Part shown: piece by piece, positions 44,943 to 53,417 of the stretch | Layout of the letters: each line of letters opens with the position of its first letter | Position numbering within the stretch: the stretch's first letter is position 1 | NCBI RefSeq assembly: GCF_024159265.1 | Contig: NZ_JAMYWY010000001.1 | Span: 5,952,001-6,016,000 of the forward strand | Reading direction: 5' to 3' | Origin: Paenibacillus sp. 1781tsa1 | Lineage (GTDB): Bacteria > Bacillota > Bacilli > Paenibacillales > Paenibacillaceae | DNA length: 64,000 nucleotides | Notes under the pieces: generated by a model | Databases searched by the model: none | The model's input: only the letters and a program-made list of their open reading frames with translations | Told to the model about the DNA's origin: nothing | Made by a program: the position numbers and the translations under genes

Positions 44943-46958
44943 TTACCGTAGCAGCCTAAGTCCATTCAGGATAACCAGAATTGTACTGCCTTCATGACCT
45001 ACCACACCCAGAGGCAATGCGACGTCTTGGAGGAAATTACCAGCAATTAAGGCCAGAATAACGGTGATGGCAAAACACATATTCTGCTTCACGGTACGCT
45101 GTGCTCGACGAGCCTGCCCAATCACCCAAGCGATCTCTTCGATATTGTCATTCATCAACACCGCATCAGCTACCTCCAGTGCAGTTCCGCTACCCGATAA
45201 TCCCATCCCCATACCCACAGTGGCTGCTGCAAGTGCCGGGGCATCATTGACACCATCTCCCACCATTAGTACTGGACCATACTGTTTGCGGAGCGTTTGG
45301 ACCTGCTTCACTTTATCTTCTGGCAGCAAGTCTGCATAGACCATGCTTACCCCCGTTTCACGTGCAATTACAGAGGCGGATTTGGCTCGATCGCCTGTTA
45401 ACATCACTACTTTAATACCCATCGCTTCCAGTCTTCTCACTGCAGCTGCTGCCTGAGGCCGTACCGTATCCCGCATGGCGATCAGCCCGACCAATTCACC
45501 ATCAGCCATAACAACGGATACAGTTTTCCCCTCCCCCTCAAGACGGGAGCGTACATCGTTCCACTCCAAAGATACCTTTACAGGGTTAACCCCCTGTTTA
45601 TCTGAAGCATCATCTTTATCGTCTTTCATCTTCTCTGACTGCATCGATTCCAATCCATTTGTTTTGCCAATGCGCCAGACCACATCGTTTACCGTTCCTT
45701 CGATACCCCAACCCGTTAGGGCCTGTACGTGCTCCGCTTCCTGAAGTGTAAGGTTCTCCTTGTTCGCCTGATCTACGATGGCACGGGCCAAGGGGTGCAT
45801 GGAGATGTTCTCAATCGCTGCTACCGCAGCTAACAGCTGGGCGCGATCTATATTTTCAGCCGTAATAATATCTGTAACTTGCGGGTTGCCCATGGTTAAT
45901 GTACCTGTTTTGTCAAAAGCTACGACCCGCGTGCGTGCCATATTCTCCATATGGGCACCTCCCTTGAAGAGAATACCACGGCGGGCGCTGCTGGACATCG
46001 CGGACAGCATGACAGGCATGATCGAGGACACCAGTGCACAAGGCGAAGCAACAACCAGAAATACCATCGCTTTATAAAATGCCTCGTTCCATGTCCAGCC
46101 AAGCAGCAGTGGAGTTCCTGCAATCACAAGTAAAGTCACCCCTACAACTATGCGTGCGTATATTCCTTCAAACCGCTCCATAAAACGCTGGGAATCCGGC
46201 ACTTCTGCCTGCGCTTCTTCCACCATTTTAATGATTTTGCCGAACAGTGATCCTTCAGCCGATTTGGTGACCTCTACGTATAGGGCGCCCTCCCCGTTTA
46301 AAGTACCTGCATAGACTTCATCCCCCGCAACTTTGTCCACAGGCAGGGATTCTCCGGTGATGGACGACTGATTGATAAAAGAACTCCCCCGGTACACGAC
46401 ACCATCAGCCGGGATGAGTTCTCCCGGTTTCACCAACAGCAGATCACCCGGCTGGAGATCATCAATAGCCACAAGGTTCATCTGACCATCCTCAATACGC
46501 AGTGCTGTCTCCGGCTTCAGCGCGAGCAACGATGAGATATCCTTATGACTGCGCTCTGTCGCATAACTTTCCAACGCACCACTGAGTGCAAAAATAAAGA
46601 TCAGCATCGCGCCTTCATTCCAGTAACCGATGGCTGCGGCCCCAAGGGATGCGGCAATCATCAGCAGGTTTACATCCAGATCTCGGTCCTTGACCAGTGT
46701 CTCGATGCCTTCCTTCGCTTTGGTCCAACCACCCACGGCATACGCCACAATGTAGAGCATGATGGATAATGTACCAAAATACGGTGCAGTTCCCCAGGCA
46801 ATCAGCATCAACAGCCCACTACCCAATGCAGATTGCATCTCTTTATTCTGCACCATGGCTCGAAAATCAGGCTTTTTGCCTCGATTGGGGCCAGGTGTTT
46901 GGGACGAGCGTTGTTCTGCTTGTTTCTGTCTGTGTAGAGGTTGATGTATCGCTTGCAT
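44943..46958 (-). CDS. P1B-4-type metal-transporting ATPase (PfeT/ZosA/FrvA-like)
   Basis: 671 residues from ATG 46958 after AAAGGA at 11 bases; the frame is open to 47129. A short His/Gln/Arg-rich N-terminus has no CxxC metal domain. Actuator GESLP, metal site SPC (near 304, VVASPCALVSSIMPVMLSA), phosphorylation site DKTGT (Asp near 350), hinge GDGVNDAPALAAA, and C-terminal GHEGSTILVILNGLRLL. SPC plus HEGS/T marks the P1B-4 class, which exports Fe(II), Co(II) or Zn(II). Fur-type boxes upstream favour iron export as in PfeT/FrvA. Confidence 0.88.
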   Translation of the reverse strand: MQAIHQPLHRQKQAEQRSSQTPGPNRGKKPDFRAMVQNKEMQSALGSGLLMLIAWGTAPYFGTLSIMLYIVAYAVGGWTKAKEGIETLVKDRDLDVNLLMIAASLGAAAIGYWNEGAMLIFIFALSGALESYATERSHKDISSLLALKPETALRIEDGQMNLVAIDDLQPGDLLLVKPGELIPADGVVYRGSSFINQSSITGESLPVDKVAGDEVYAGTLNGEGALYVEVTKSAEGSLFGKIIKMVEEAQAEVPDSQRFMERFEGIYARIVVGVTLLVIAGTPLLLGWTWNEAFYKAMVFLVVASPCALVSSIMPVMLSAMSSSARRGILFKGGAHMENMARTRVVAFDKTGTLTMGNPQVTDIITAENIDRAQLLAAVAAIENISMHPLARAIVDQANKENLTLQEAEHVQALTGWGIEGTVNDVVWRIGKTNGLESMQSEKMKDDKDDASDKQGVNPVKVSLEWNDVRSRLEGEGKTVSVVMADGELVGLIAMRDTVRPQAAAAVRRLEAMGIKVVMLTGDRAKSASVIARETGVSMVYADLLPEDKVKQVQTLRKQYGPVLMVGDGVNDAPALAAATVGMGMGLSGSGTALEVADAVLMNDNIEEIAWVIGQARRAQRTVKQNMCFAITVILALIAGNFLQDVALPLGVVGHEGSTILVILNGLRLLR

Positions 46959-47035
46959 ATGAATCACGATCCTTTCGAATGTTAGATTTGCGGATGAGAG
47001 TTTGCCCCATTCCGCTCCCAAAAATGAAGTTGTAT

Positions 47036-47047
47036 TGAGAATGAGAG
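47036..47047. promoter_or_regulatory. Second Fur-like half site
   Basis: TTGAGAATGAGA repeats the TGAGAATGA half of the stronger box at 47136-47150. Confidence 0.3.
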
Positions 47048-47073
47048 CCATTGTTAATGCCCTAAAAATGACA

Positions 47074-47104
47074 CATGCTGCTGCGGGAATCCCGCAGCAG
47101 CATG
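47074..47104 (-). other. Perfect 14-bp GC hairpin in P1B-4 ATPase leader
   Basis: CATGCTGCTGCGGG, AAT, CCCGCAGCAGCATG. It lies between the Fur-like boxes, 116 bases before the ATG, with no strong T run; possible attenuator or mRNA stabiliser. Confidence 0.6.
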
Positions 47105-47113
47105 GTTTTGTGA

Positions 47114-47150
47114 ATGATTTTGTAATCATCTCGAATGAGAATGATAATCA
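47114..47150. promoter_or_regulatory. Fur-family box(es) upstream of P1B-4 ATPase
   Basis: TGAGAATGATAATCA (47136-47150) matches the 7-1-7 Fur consensus TGATAATnATTATCA except at two positions. Next to it, ATGATT-N4-AATCAT (47114-47129) is a second inverted repeat. Confidence 0.6.
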
Positions 47151-47256
47151 TTTTTGTACTTATGCAATTATTTTTACCCAATACAACTTTTAATCAGTAT
47201 ATGCCTGTGATCCTCATTTGTAAATGGATATTTTCCTGATATTCCACAAACCAAAT

Positions 47257-47289
47257 AAAAAAAACCGCCACTCCTTAAAGGATGACGGC
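47257..47289 (-). terminator. Terminator after metY
   Basis: On the minus strand GCCGTCATCCTT pairs imperfectly with AAGGAGTGGCGG and is followed by a run of eight T. Confidence 0.7.
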
Positions 47290-47305
47290 TCCAAATTATT
47301 TATTT

Positions 47306-48613
47306 TTATGCGCCTACACTTGCTCCCTGACTTGCTTTGATCGCTTGCTCCAGATCATAGATAATGTCTTGAATGTTCTCTGTGCCAATAGACAGACGAA
47401 TCAACTCCGGATTAACCCCTGCGGCAGTTTGTTCATCTTCGGTCAATTGCGCATGAGTCGTACTTGCCGGGTGAATGATCAGTGACTTGGAATCGCCCAC
47501 GTTCGCAAGGTGAGAGAACAGTTTAACATTTTCAATCAATTTGCGACCGGCGTCCGCACCACCTTTGATTCCAAAGGTCAGAATGGCGCCCTGCCCTCTT
47601 GGCAGATACTTCTGTGCAAGCTCGTAAGAACCGTGGCTCGGCAGACCTGCATAACTTACCCAAGACACATCCTCATGTTTCTCAAGGAATTCCGCAACCG
47701 CAAGGGCGTTGCTACTATGACGCTCTACGCGCAGATGCAATGTCTCCAGTCCCTGCAGCAGCAACCAGGAGTTAAATGGAGAGATTGTTGCACCCAAGTC
47801 ACGTAGAAGTTGTACACGAGCTTTGATAATATAAGCAATAGGTCCAACCGCTTCCGTATATACAACACCGTTATAACTGGAGTCCGGCTCCGTCAGACCA
47901 GGGAACTTGCCGCTTGCTTTCCAATCAAATTTTCCGCTATCCACGATAACGCCACCAATGGATGTACCATGACCCCCAATAAATTTCGTTGCAGAGTGAA
48001 CGACAATATCTGCTCCATGTTCGATTGGACGAAGCAGGTACGGACTTGGGAACGTATTATCCACGATCAAAGGAATTCCATGTTCATGGGCAATGGCTGC
48101 CACCGCTTCAATATCAAGTACATTTCCCTTCGGATTACCGATCGTTTCAGCATACAATGCTTTCGTTTTCTCCGTAATCGCTGCCCGGAAATTTTCAGGA
48201 TCACTGGAATCCACAAATTTCACGTCCAGACCCAATTTTGGCAAAGTCGTCGAGAACAGATTGTATGTACCTCCATACAAACTCGCCGAAGACACGATCT
48301 CATCACCTGCACCAGCAATATTCAGAAGTGAAAACGTAATGGCTGCTTGACCAGAAGCTGTAGCCAGCGCACCAGCTCCGCCTTCCAACGCAGCAATCCG
48401 TTGCTCAAACACGTCAGTGGTTGGGTTCATCAGACGGGTATAGATGTTGCCAAACTCTTTCAAACCAAACAGATTAGCTGCATGCTCGGTGTCCTTGAAG
48501 CCATAGGATGTTGTCTGATATAAGGGAACTGCTCGTGCGTTGGTAGTTGGATCAATCTCCTGACCTGCATGAATCGCCAATGTTTCAAATGAAAGCTCAC
48601 GTTCGTTTGACAT
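47306..48613 (-). CDS. metY: O-acetylhomoserine aminocarboxypropyltransferase (homocysteine synthase)
   Basis: 435 residues, Cys/Met metabolism PLP family. FETLAIHAGQEIDPTTNARA, YTRLMNPTTDVFEQRIAALE, VDNTFPSPYLLRPIEHGAD, and PLP Lys in VVHSATKFIGGHGTSIGG. The insert and overall length fit the sulfhydrylase rather than cystathionine synthase. It makes homocysteine from O-acetylhomoserine and sulfide. No SAM riboswitch is seen in 48614-48780, although such genes often have one. Monocistronic. Confidence 0.93.
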   Translation of the reverse strand: MSNERELSFETLAIHAGQEIDPTTNARAVPLYQTTSYGFKDTEHAANLFGLKEFGNIYTRLMNPTTDVFEQRIAALEGGAGALATASGQAAITFSLLNIAGAGDEIVSSASLYGGTYNLFSTTLPKLGLDVKFVDSSDPENFRAAITEKTKALYAETIGNPKGNVLDIEAVAAIAHEHGIPLIVDNTFPSPYLLRPIEHGADIVVHSATKFIGGHGTSIGGVIVDSGKFDWKASGKFPGLTEPDSSYNGVVYTEAVGPIAYIIKARVQLLRDLGATISPFNSWLLLQGLETLHLRVERHSSNALAVAEFLEKHEDVSWVSYAGLPSHGSYELAQKYLPRGQGAILTFGIKGGADAGRKLIENVKLFSHLANVGDSKSLIIHPASTTHAQLTEDEQTAAGVNPELIRLSIGTENIQDIIYDLEQAIKASQGASVGA

Positions 48614-48776
48614 AAATCTGAATCCTCCCTTGATATATACGTTCTATAAGTTCATGATGCCTTGGCATGGTGGCGTATGTTTTCCATATTCTCTCACAAG
48701 ATGTCGCATTTGAAAAGACTTATTTCCGATTTTTCCGATGAGAAATATTAAATATGTATATTATCATTCCTATACC

Positions 48777-48808
48777 AAAAAAACCTTTGCCCTCGCAAAG
48801 GTTTTTCG
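48777..48808 (-). terminator. Terminator after uronate operon
   Basis: AAAAACCTTTGC pairs with GCAAAGGTTTTT, 45 bases past the minus-strand stop at 48852. Confidence 0.88.
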
Positions 48809-48851
48809 GCTGCTGCGGATGCGCTGCACAACTTTTCAATCCGGCTGTCTC

Positions 48852-49697
48852 TTAGACTCGAACTGCATCCCATACTTCACGCAAATGTTTGGCCGCAGGC
48901 ACAGCTTGCTCCGCAGTTACACCTTCAAGTGAAATATCGATATGTGGCTTATACGTTTTTAGCAATTCAAAAAATAACGGGTAATCCAGTATGCCTGCCC
49001 CAGGTACCGGATTGAACTTCTCTCCCTGTGCATCGAAAGCTACATCCTTGGCATGGATCACAATCATGCGTTGATACAGCGATTCCATCACCTCGCGCAA
49101 GAAAGCCCCTTGATCTGCTGCATGTGGTTGTTTGATCAGATTACACGGGTCGAACAGCATTCCCAGATTGGATGAAGGAATCTCTTCAAACAAACGTGTC
49201 ATATGTTCATGGGTATGAAGTGTATGCGTAGACACAGGCTCAATCGCCGCATGCACGCCCCATTTCTCCGCTTCCTCAGCCAACTCCTCAACCGTTTCTT
49301 TCAGCACACTCCACGCCTTCTCTTCATATCCATCCGGATGGGTATCCTGATAGGTGTCCAAGCCCCCTGTCTCCGTTGCTACCATGCTGCAACCAAAATC
49401 CCGGGCATAACGCAGATGCTCCTTGAATCGATCAATATCCGCACGGCGGCTTACCGGATCAGGGTCAATCGGATTAATATAACAGCCCAGTACCGCAATC
49501 TTCACCCCGCGCTGTGCAAATTGATCTCCAATCTCATTCGCCAGCCCGGGGCTCAGCTTGCCATTTGATGAGTCCACATCTGATAAAGCTTTGGCAAGCG
49601 CCAGCTGCACGGAATTAAATCCGTTATCCGCAATCGTCTGCGCAAGCTGTGCTGTAGGCTGTTTGCCAAATGTATGTGCCAGAATACCAAGTTTCAT
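48852..49697 (-). CDS. Sugar phosphate isomerase/epimerase (xylose-isomerase-like TIM barrel)
   Basis: 281 residues. MKLGILAHTFGKQPTAQLAQ opens the barrel; ligands for a divalent metal are likely in the stretches ATETGGL, HAAIEPVSTHTLHTHEHM, LGMLFDPCNLI and VIHAKDVAFD. The family includes epimerases and hydroxypyruvate-type isomerases. Last gene of the kduI operon, 37 bases after kduD, so it presumably handles a uronate intermediate or epimer. AAGGAGGCAGTGAG precedes the ATG. Confidence 0.85.
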   Translation of the reverse strand: MKLGILAHTFGKQPTAQLAQTIADNGFNSVQLALAKALSDVDSSNGKLSPGLANEIGDQFAQRGVKIAVLGCYINPIDPDPVSRRADIDRFKEHLRYARDFGCSMVATETGGLDTYQDTHPDGYEEKAWSVLKETVEELAEEAEKWGVHAAIEPVSTHTLHTHEHMTRLFEEIPSSNLGMLFDPCNLIKQPHAADQGAFLREVMESLYQRMIVIHAKDVAFDAQGEKFNPVPGAGILDYPLFFELLKTYKPHIDISLEGVTAEQAVPAAKHLREVWDAVRV

Positions 49698-49734
49698 CTC
49701 ACTGCCTCCTTATGCTAATCCGATGATCAAGCGA

Positions 49735-50487
49735 TTAACGTGCCATCCAGCCGCCATCGACATTCAGCACATGACCATTTAGATAATCCGAAGCGGCAGA
49801 TGCCAGAAAGACAACCGGACCTTTCAGATCTTCAGGTGTTCCCCAACGCCCCGCAGGAATACGGGCTGTAATGTCCCGGTAACGATTCTCGTCCGCACGG
49901 ATCTGAGTAGTATTATCGGTTTCCATATAACCAGGTGCGATACCGTTAATCTGGATTCCCTTACCTGCCCATTCATTGGCGAGTGCTTTGGTTAAACCGG
50001 CAACACCATGTTTACTGGCTGTATACCCTGGCACATTGATCCCACCTTGATAGGACAACATGGATGCAATATTAATGATTTTGCCGCTTCCGCGTTCAAT
50101 CATATGTCTTCCAGCCAACTGGCTTAGGAAAAATACAGTGTTCAGGTTCAGACCAATGACATCATGCCAGTCCTTCCCTGCATGATCAGCCGCAGGTGTG
50201 CGACGAATGATTCCCGCATTGTTGACGAGAATGTCAATTCTGCCCTGGAACGCAAGCGCCTGTTCGAACACAGCCGCCAACTCATCTTCACGACTTAAAT
50301 CCGCTTCAATCACATAGGCTTTGCGTCCGAGTGCTTCAATGGCACTTGCCGTTTCCGCAGGTTTGGAATAAGAGACCAGTACCACATCAGCACCCGCTTC
50401 CGCCAAACCAATGGCCATCCCTTGTCCAAGTCCTCCCGAGGTACCTGTCACCAGTGCAACTTGTCCGCTTAAATCAAATGGGTTCAT
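49735..50487 (-). CDS. kduD: 2-dehydro-3-deoxy-D-gluconate 5-dehydrogenase / 2-deoxy-D-gluconate 3-dehydrogenase
   Basis: 250 residues, short-chain dehydrogenase. NAD motif LVTGTSGGLGQGMAIGLAEAG, NNAGIIRR, catalytic Ser near NIASMLSYQGG and YTASKHGVAGLTKALANEW, and an A-P-G-Y-M-E-T-D-N-T loop as in KduD. It reduces 2,5-diketo-3-deoxygluconate to KDG with NADH in pectin breakdown. It follows the DeoR regulator gene by 77 bases and kduI is two genes upstream, which supports the assignment. Confidence 0.93.
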   Translation of the reverse strand: MNPFDLSGQVALVTGTSGGLGQGMAIGLAEAGADVVLVSYSKPAETASAIEALGRKAYVIEADLSREDELAAVFEQALAFQGRIDILVNNAGIIRRTPAADHAGKDWHDVIGLNLNTVFFLSQLAGRHMIERGSGKIINIASMLSYQGGINVPGYTASKHGVAGLTKALANEWAGKGIQINGIAPGYMETDNTTQIRADENRYRDITARIPAGRWGTPEDLKGPVVFLASAASDYLNGHVLNVDGGWMAR

Positions 50488-50564
50488 GAATGATTCCTCC
50501 GCATGGTTTTGATATGCAATCCATAGATCCGTCCGTTCTTTAATCCCATGAATAATGAATGAGG

Positions 50565-51323
50565 TTAACTTTGATAATCCACTGTGACACCGCTCTGCTC
50601 GTATAAGGCAGCTGTCTCTTCATCCAAACGACTATCACTGATAATATAGTCCAGTTCCGAACACTGGGCGAAAGTTCGCAGTGCAAATTGTCCGAATTTA
50701 TAATGATCCACAACGCCGTATACCTGCTGGGAGGCAGATATCATTGCTTTTTTCAAGGGAACCAGATCTCCCGTGTAAATGGATAATCCAAATTCCGGAT
50801 GAAGTGCTGTTGTGGATATAAAGGCTTTATGAATGTTAAGACCGGAGATAAATGCAGCCGTATCATCCCCTACCAGCATATTCCGTACACGAGCCCCGCC
50901 AGGCACAACCAGTCGCACTTGCTCCTTCTTGGTAAGCTCCGCGATAATGAACAAGTCATTGGTCACCACCGTCAGCGGCTGATTGTCGAGACGTTTGGCC
51001 ATCTCCAGCGTGGTGCTGCCACCATCGAGAGCAACGATATCTCCAGGTCGAATGTAAGCCAGGGCACGTTCAGCAATCTCCGTTTTCTCCGATTGATGCT
51101 TCTCGGTAACTCCCCGGCTGTTCAAGATGCCATACTGGTCATTCTGAGCCAGCATAGCCCCACCATGAACACGTACGAGCAGTCCCATACTCTCCAACTT
51201 GTCGAGATCCTCTCGCACTGTTTTCCCAGTCACCTGCAATAACTCACTCAGATCACTGACGGTTACTTCCTGGCGCTCCAGCAGAGCCTCCATAATTTTT
51301 TCATGTCTTTTCAATGGATTCAT
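50565..51323 (-). CDS. DeoR/GlpR-family transcriptional regulator of the uronate operon
   Basis: 252 residues from ATG 51323 after GGAAG; a TTG at 51332 abuts the site. N-terminal DeoR helix-turn-helix MNPLKRHEKIMEALLERQEV, TGKTVREDLDKLESMGLLVR, HGGAML, followed by the sugar-phosphate-sensing domain (VALDGGSTTLEMAKRL, TVVTNDLFI, VVPGGARVRNMLVGDDT). It lies between kduI and kduD and probably binds the three direct repeats at 52303-52332. The effector is likely a phosphorylated uronate derivative. Confidence 0.9.
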   Translation of the reverse strand: MNPLKRHEKIMEALLERQEVTVSDLSELLQVTGKTVREDLDKLESMGLLVRVHGGAMLAQNDQYGILNSRGVTEKHQSEKTEIAERALAYIRPGDIVALDGGSTTLEMAKRLDNQPLTVVTNDLFIIAELTKKEQVRLVVPGGARVRNMLVGDDTAAFISGLNIHKAFISTTALHPEFGLSIYTGDLVPLKKAMISASQQVYGVVDHYKFGQFALRTFAQCSELDYIISDSRLDEETAALYEQSGVTVDYQS

Positions 51324-51410
51324 CACAATCAACTTCCTATACCATCTGAGTTAATTGAATGAGTGTTCTAATGTCTACCCTGTCAAATTAACTCAGACAT
51401 CTGTAATTTA

Positions 51411-52250
51411 TTATTTCAGGTCTTTCATCGCTACGCCGTCCATATCTTCGAACGTTTGGTTCTCACCAGCCATCGCCCAACAGAAGGTGTAATTACTTGT
51501 ACCCACACCACTGTGAATGGACCAACTTGGGGAAATGATCGCCTGACGGTCGCGTACAACCAAATGCCGCGTTTCGTTTGGCTCACCCATCATATGGAAT
51601 ACAACGCCATCCTCAGGCAGATTCCAGTACAAGTATACTTCGGAACGGCGGTTATGGGTATGTGCAGGCATGGTGTTCCACATGTTCCCCTTGTCGAGTT
51701 CGGTAATGCCCATTACCAACTGACAACTCTGAATTCCACCTTCTCCTTGGTGAATGTAACGATAGATCGTACGCTCATTGGAAGTTTCGATGCTGCCCAG
51801 ATGATTCGGCTGAGCTTGTTCTTGTGTTGCTTTTACTGTTGGATAAGTGTGGTGAGCCGGTGTGGATACAAAATAGAATTGGGCAGGTTGAGCCTTGTCA
51901 CTGCTCGTGAACACAACTTCCTTCACACCTCTACCAATATAGAGACATTCCTTTGCTCCAATCTCATAACCTTGTCCATCCGCTGTTACTGTTCCGTGAC
52001 CACCTACATTAATGATACCGATTTCACGACGCTCCAGGAAAAAGTTCGTTCCGATATCCTTCAGGTTCACTTCAAGGGTGATGTCTTTGCTCTCAGGTAC
52101 AGCCGTTCCCACAATATAACGATCCACATGAGAGTAAACGGTTACCAATTCATCGGCTGCAAACAATTGCTCCATCAAAAATTCCTCACGCAGGCGAGAA
52201 GTATCATACGTTTTCACTTCGTTCGGGTGTGCAGCATAACGATTTTCCAT
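51411..52250 (-). CDS. kduI: 5-keto-4-deoxyuronate isomerase
   Basis: 279 residues, KduI/IolB cupin. Zinc ligands are expected from AHTHNRRSEVYLYW (H-x-H-x4-E) and the late SWSIHSGVGT. The opening RYAAHPNEVKTYDTSRLREE and LFAADELVTVYSHVDRYIVG are family-typical. It converts 5-keto-4-deoxyuronate (from unsaturated pectin or glycosaminoglycan oligomers) to 2,5-diketo-3-deoxygluconate, the KduD substrate. First gene of the operon; AAAGGAATGGATTAATA precedes the ATG. Confidence 0.95.
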   Translation of the reverse strand: MENRYAAHPNEVKTYDTSRLREEFLMEQLFAADELVTVYSHVDRYIVGTAVPESKDITLEVNLKDIGTNFFLERREIGIINVGGHGTVTADGQGYEIGAKECLYIGRGVKEVVFTSSDKAQPAQFYFVSTPAHHTYPTVKATQEQAQPNHLGSIETSNERTIYRYIHQGEGGIQSCQLVMGITELDKGNMWNTMPAHTHNRRSEVYLYWNLPEDGVVFHMMGEPNETRHLVVRDRQAIISPSWSIHSGVGTSNYTFCWAMAGENQTFEDMDGVAMKDLK

Positions 52251-52302
52251 TATTAATCCATTCCTTTCGTCATTTAGATTAGTTGGGATTGAGTTTTAAT
52301 AT

Positions 52303-52332
52303 GTTCATATAAGTTCATTTTAGTTCATTTTG
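52303..52332. promoter_or_regulatory. Triple 10-bp direct repeat upstream of kduI
   Basis: GTTCATATAA, GTTCATTTTA and GTTCATTTTG in tandem, one helical turn apart, 53 bases before the kduI ATG. DeoR-family proteins often bind direct repeats, and one is encoded in the operon. Confidence 0.6.
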
Positions 52333-52409
52333 TATCTTTTGTGTACCTTTATTTTTAAAATATTTCATATCATTAACTACTAACGATGTTTATTTCTTAA
52401 ACAAGAACA

Positions 52410-52457
52410 AAAAAAAGATCTCCGCAGTCTGTATCACAGACCGGGAGATCTTCTTTG
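52410..52457. terminator. Terminator after qoxD
   Basis: AAGATCTCC pairs with GGAGATCTT with inner GTCTG/CAGAC; eight T on the minus strand. Confidence 0.88.
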
Positions 52458-52466
52458 ATTCACATA

Positions 52467-52796
52467 TTAATGTGCAACAGCATTGTTAAGCATGATCCAG
52501 ATCGAACCAATTACGATGGTCATCATAATCAGCAATCCGAAAATAAGTGCCATCACATTCCAGCGTGGTTTTTCTGTTTCACGAATATGCATGAAGAAGA
52601 AGAGTTGAACCACAAACTGAAGTGCTGCTGTACCCAGAATCACAATGAGTGTTCCTGTTTTGCCCATCATGTCGTTCAAAACCACCACAAGTGGAATGAT
52701 TGTCAGTACGACGGACAGAATGAAGCCGATGACATAAGACTTCAGTGAGCCATGTTGTTCATGGCCGTGGGAATCATGTGAGTTGTGCTCTGCCAT
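52467..52796 (-). CDS. qoxD: Quinol oxidase aa3/bo3-type subunit IV
   Basis: 109 residues. A His-rich cytoplasmic start (EHNSHDSHGHEQHG), then three TM helices including SYVIGFILSVVLTIIPLVVV and FVVQLFFFMHIRETEKPRWN, the subunit IV signature. It helps assembly or stability of the heme-copper quinol oxidase. Its ATG directly follows the qoxC stop. Confidence 0.93.
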   Translation of the reverse strand: MAEHNSHDSHGHEQHGSLKSYVIGFILSVVLTIIPLVVVLNDMMGKTGTLIVILGTAALQFVVQLFFFMHIRETEKPRWNVMALIFGLLIMMTIVIGSIWIMLNNAVAH

Positions 52797-53417
52797 CTAC
52801 ATCACCCCCATGAGATAGACGATCGACAGGAGGAAGATCCATACGACGTCCAAGAAGTGCCAGTACAAACTGATAACGTTGATCTTACCGCGAGTAACGT
52901 CGGTAATCCCACGTTTTTTCAGTTGGAACATGAGTCCGATCATCCAGATCAGACCAAGCGATACGTGAAGTCCGTGAGTACCCACGAGGGTGAAGAATGC
53001 ACCAGAAGCTGCACTCGTCGTGTAACTGAAACCTTCGTGAACCATCTCAATAAACTCATAAACCTCCAGGGCGATAAAGCTTGCACCCAGAACAGCTGTA
53101 ACAATCAGCCAGTTAATCAATTGTTTCACTTTACCCTGGTTCATTGCCAGAACGGCAAGTCCGCTCGTAAATGAACTCGTGAGCAAGATAAATGTCTCGG
53201 CGATAACGCCAGGCATTTTGATCAGTTCGGACAAAATCGGTCCGCCCGCCGAATTGTCACGCAACACAATGAAGGTTGCGAACAATACGGAGAACAAGAT
53301 GACGTCGGAAATCAGGAAGAACCAGAAACCGAGAATTTTCATTTCCTGTGGATCATGGTGGCCATGGTCGTGACCATGCGCATGATTCTCACCGTGCTTA
53401 GCGGCTGCTTGAGCCAT
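52797..53417 (-). CDS. qoxC: Quinol oxidase subunit III
   Basis: 206 residues. A His-rich N-terminus (HAHGHDHGHHD) precedes five TM helices with KILGFWFFLISDVILFSVLF and THGLHVSLGLIWMIGLMFQL, the subunit III patterns. Start and stop are directly adjacent to qoxB and qoxD, so translation is coupled. The His-rich tail is shared in style with QoxD and might buffer metal. Confidence 0.94.
   Translation of the reverse strand: MAQAAAKHGENHAHGHDHGHHDPQEMKILGFWFFLISDVILFSVLFATFIVLRDNSAGGPILSELIKMPGVIAETFILLTSSFTSGLAVLAMNQGKVKQLINWLIVTAVLGASFIALEVYEFIEMVHEGFSYTTSAASGAFFTLVGTHGLHVSLGLIWMIGLMFQLKKRGITDVTRGKINVISLYWHFLDVVWIFLLSIVYLMGVM

Noticed and set aside
48614..48780. Search for a SAM riboswitch before metY
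   Set aside because: No S-box core sequences or suitable terminator/antiterminator pair could be seen.
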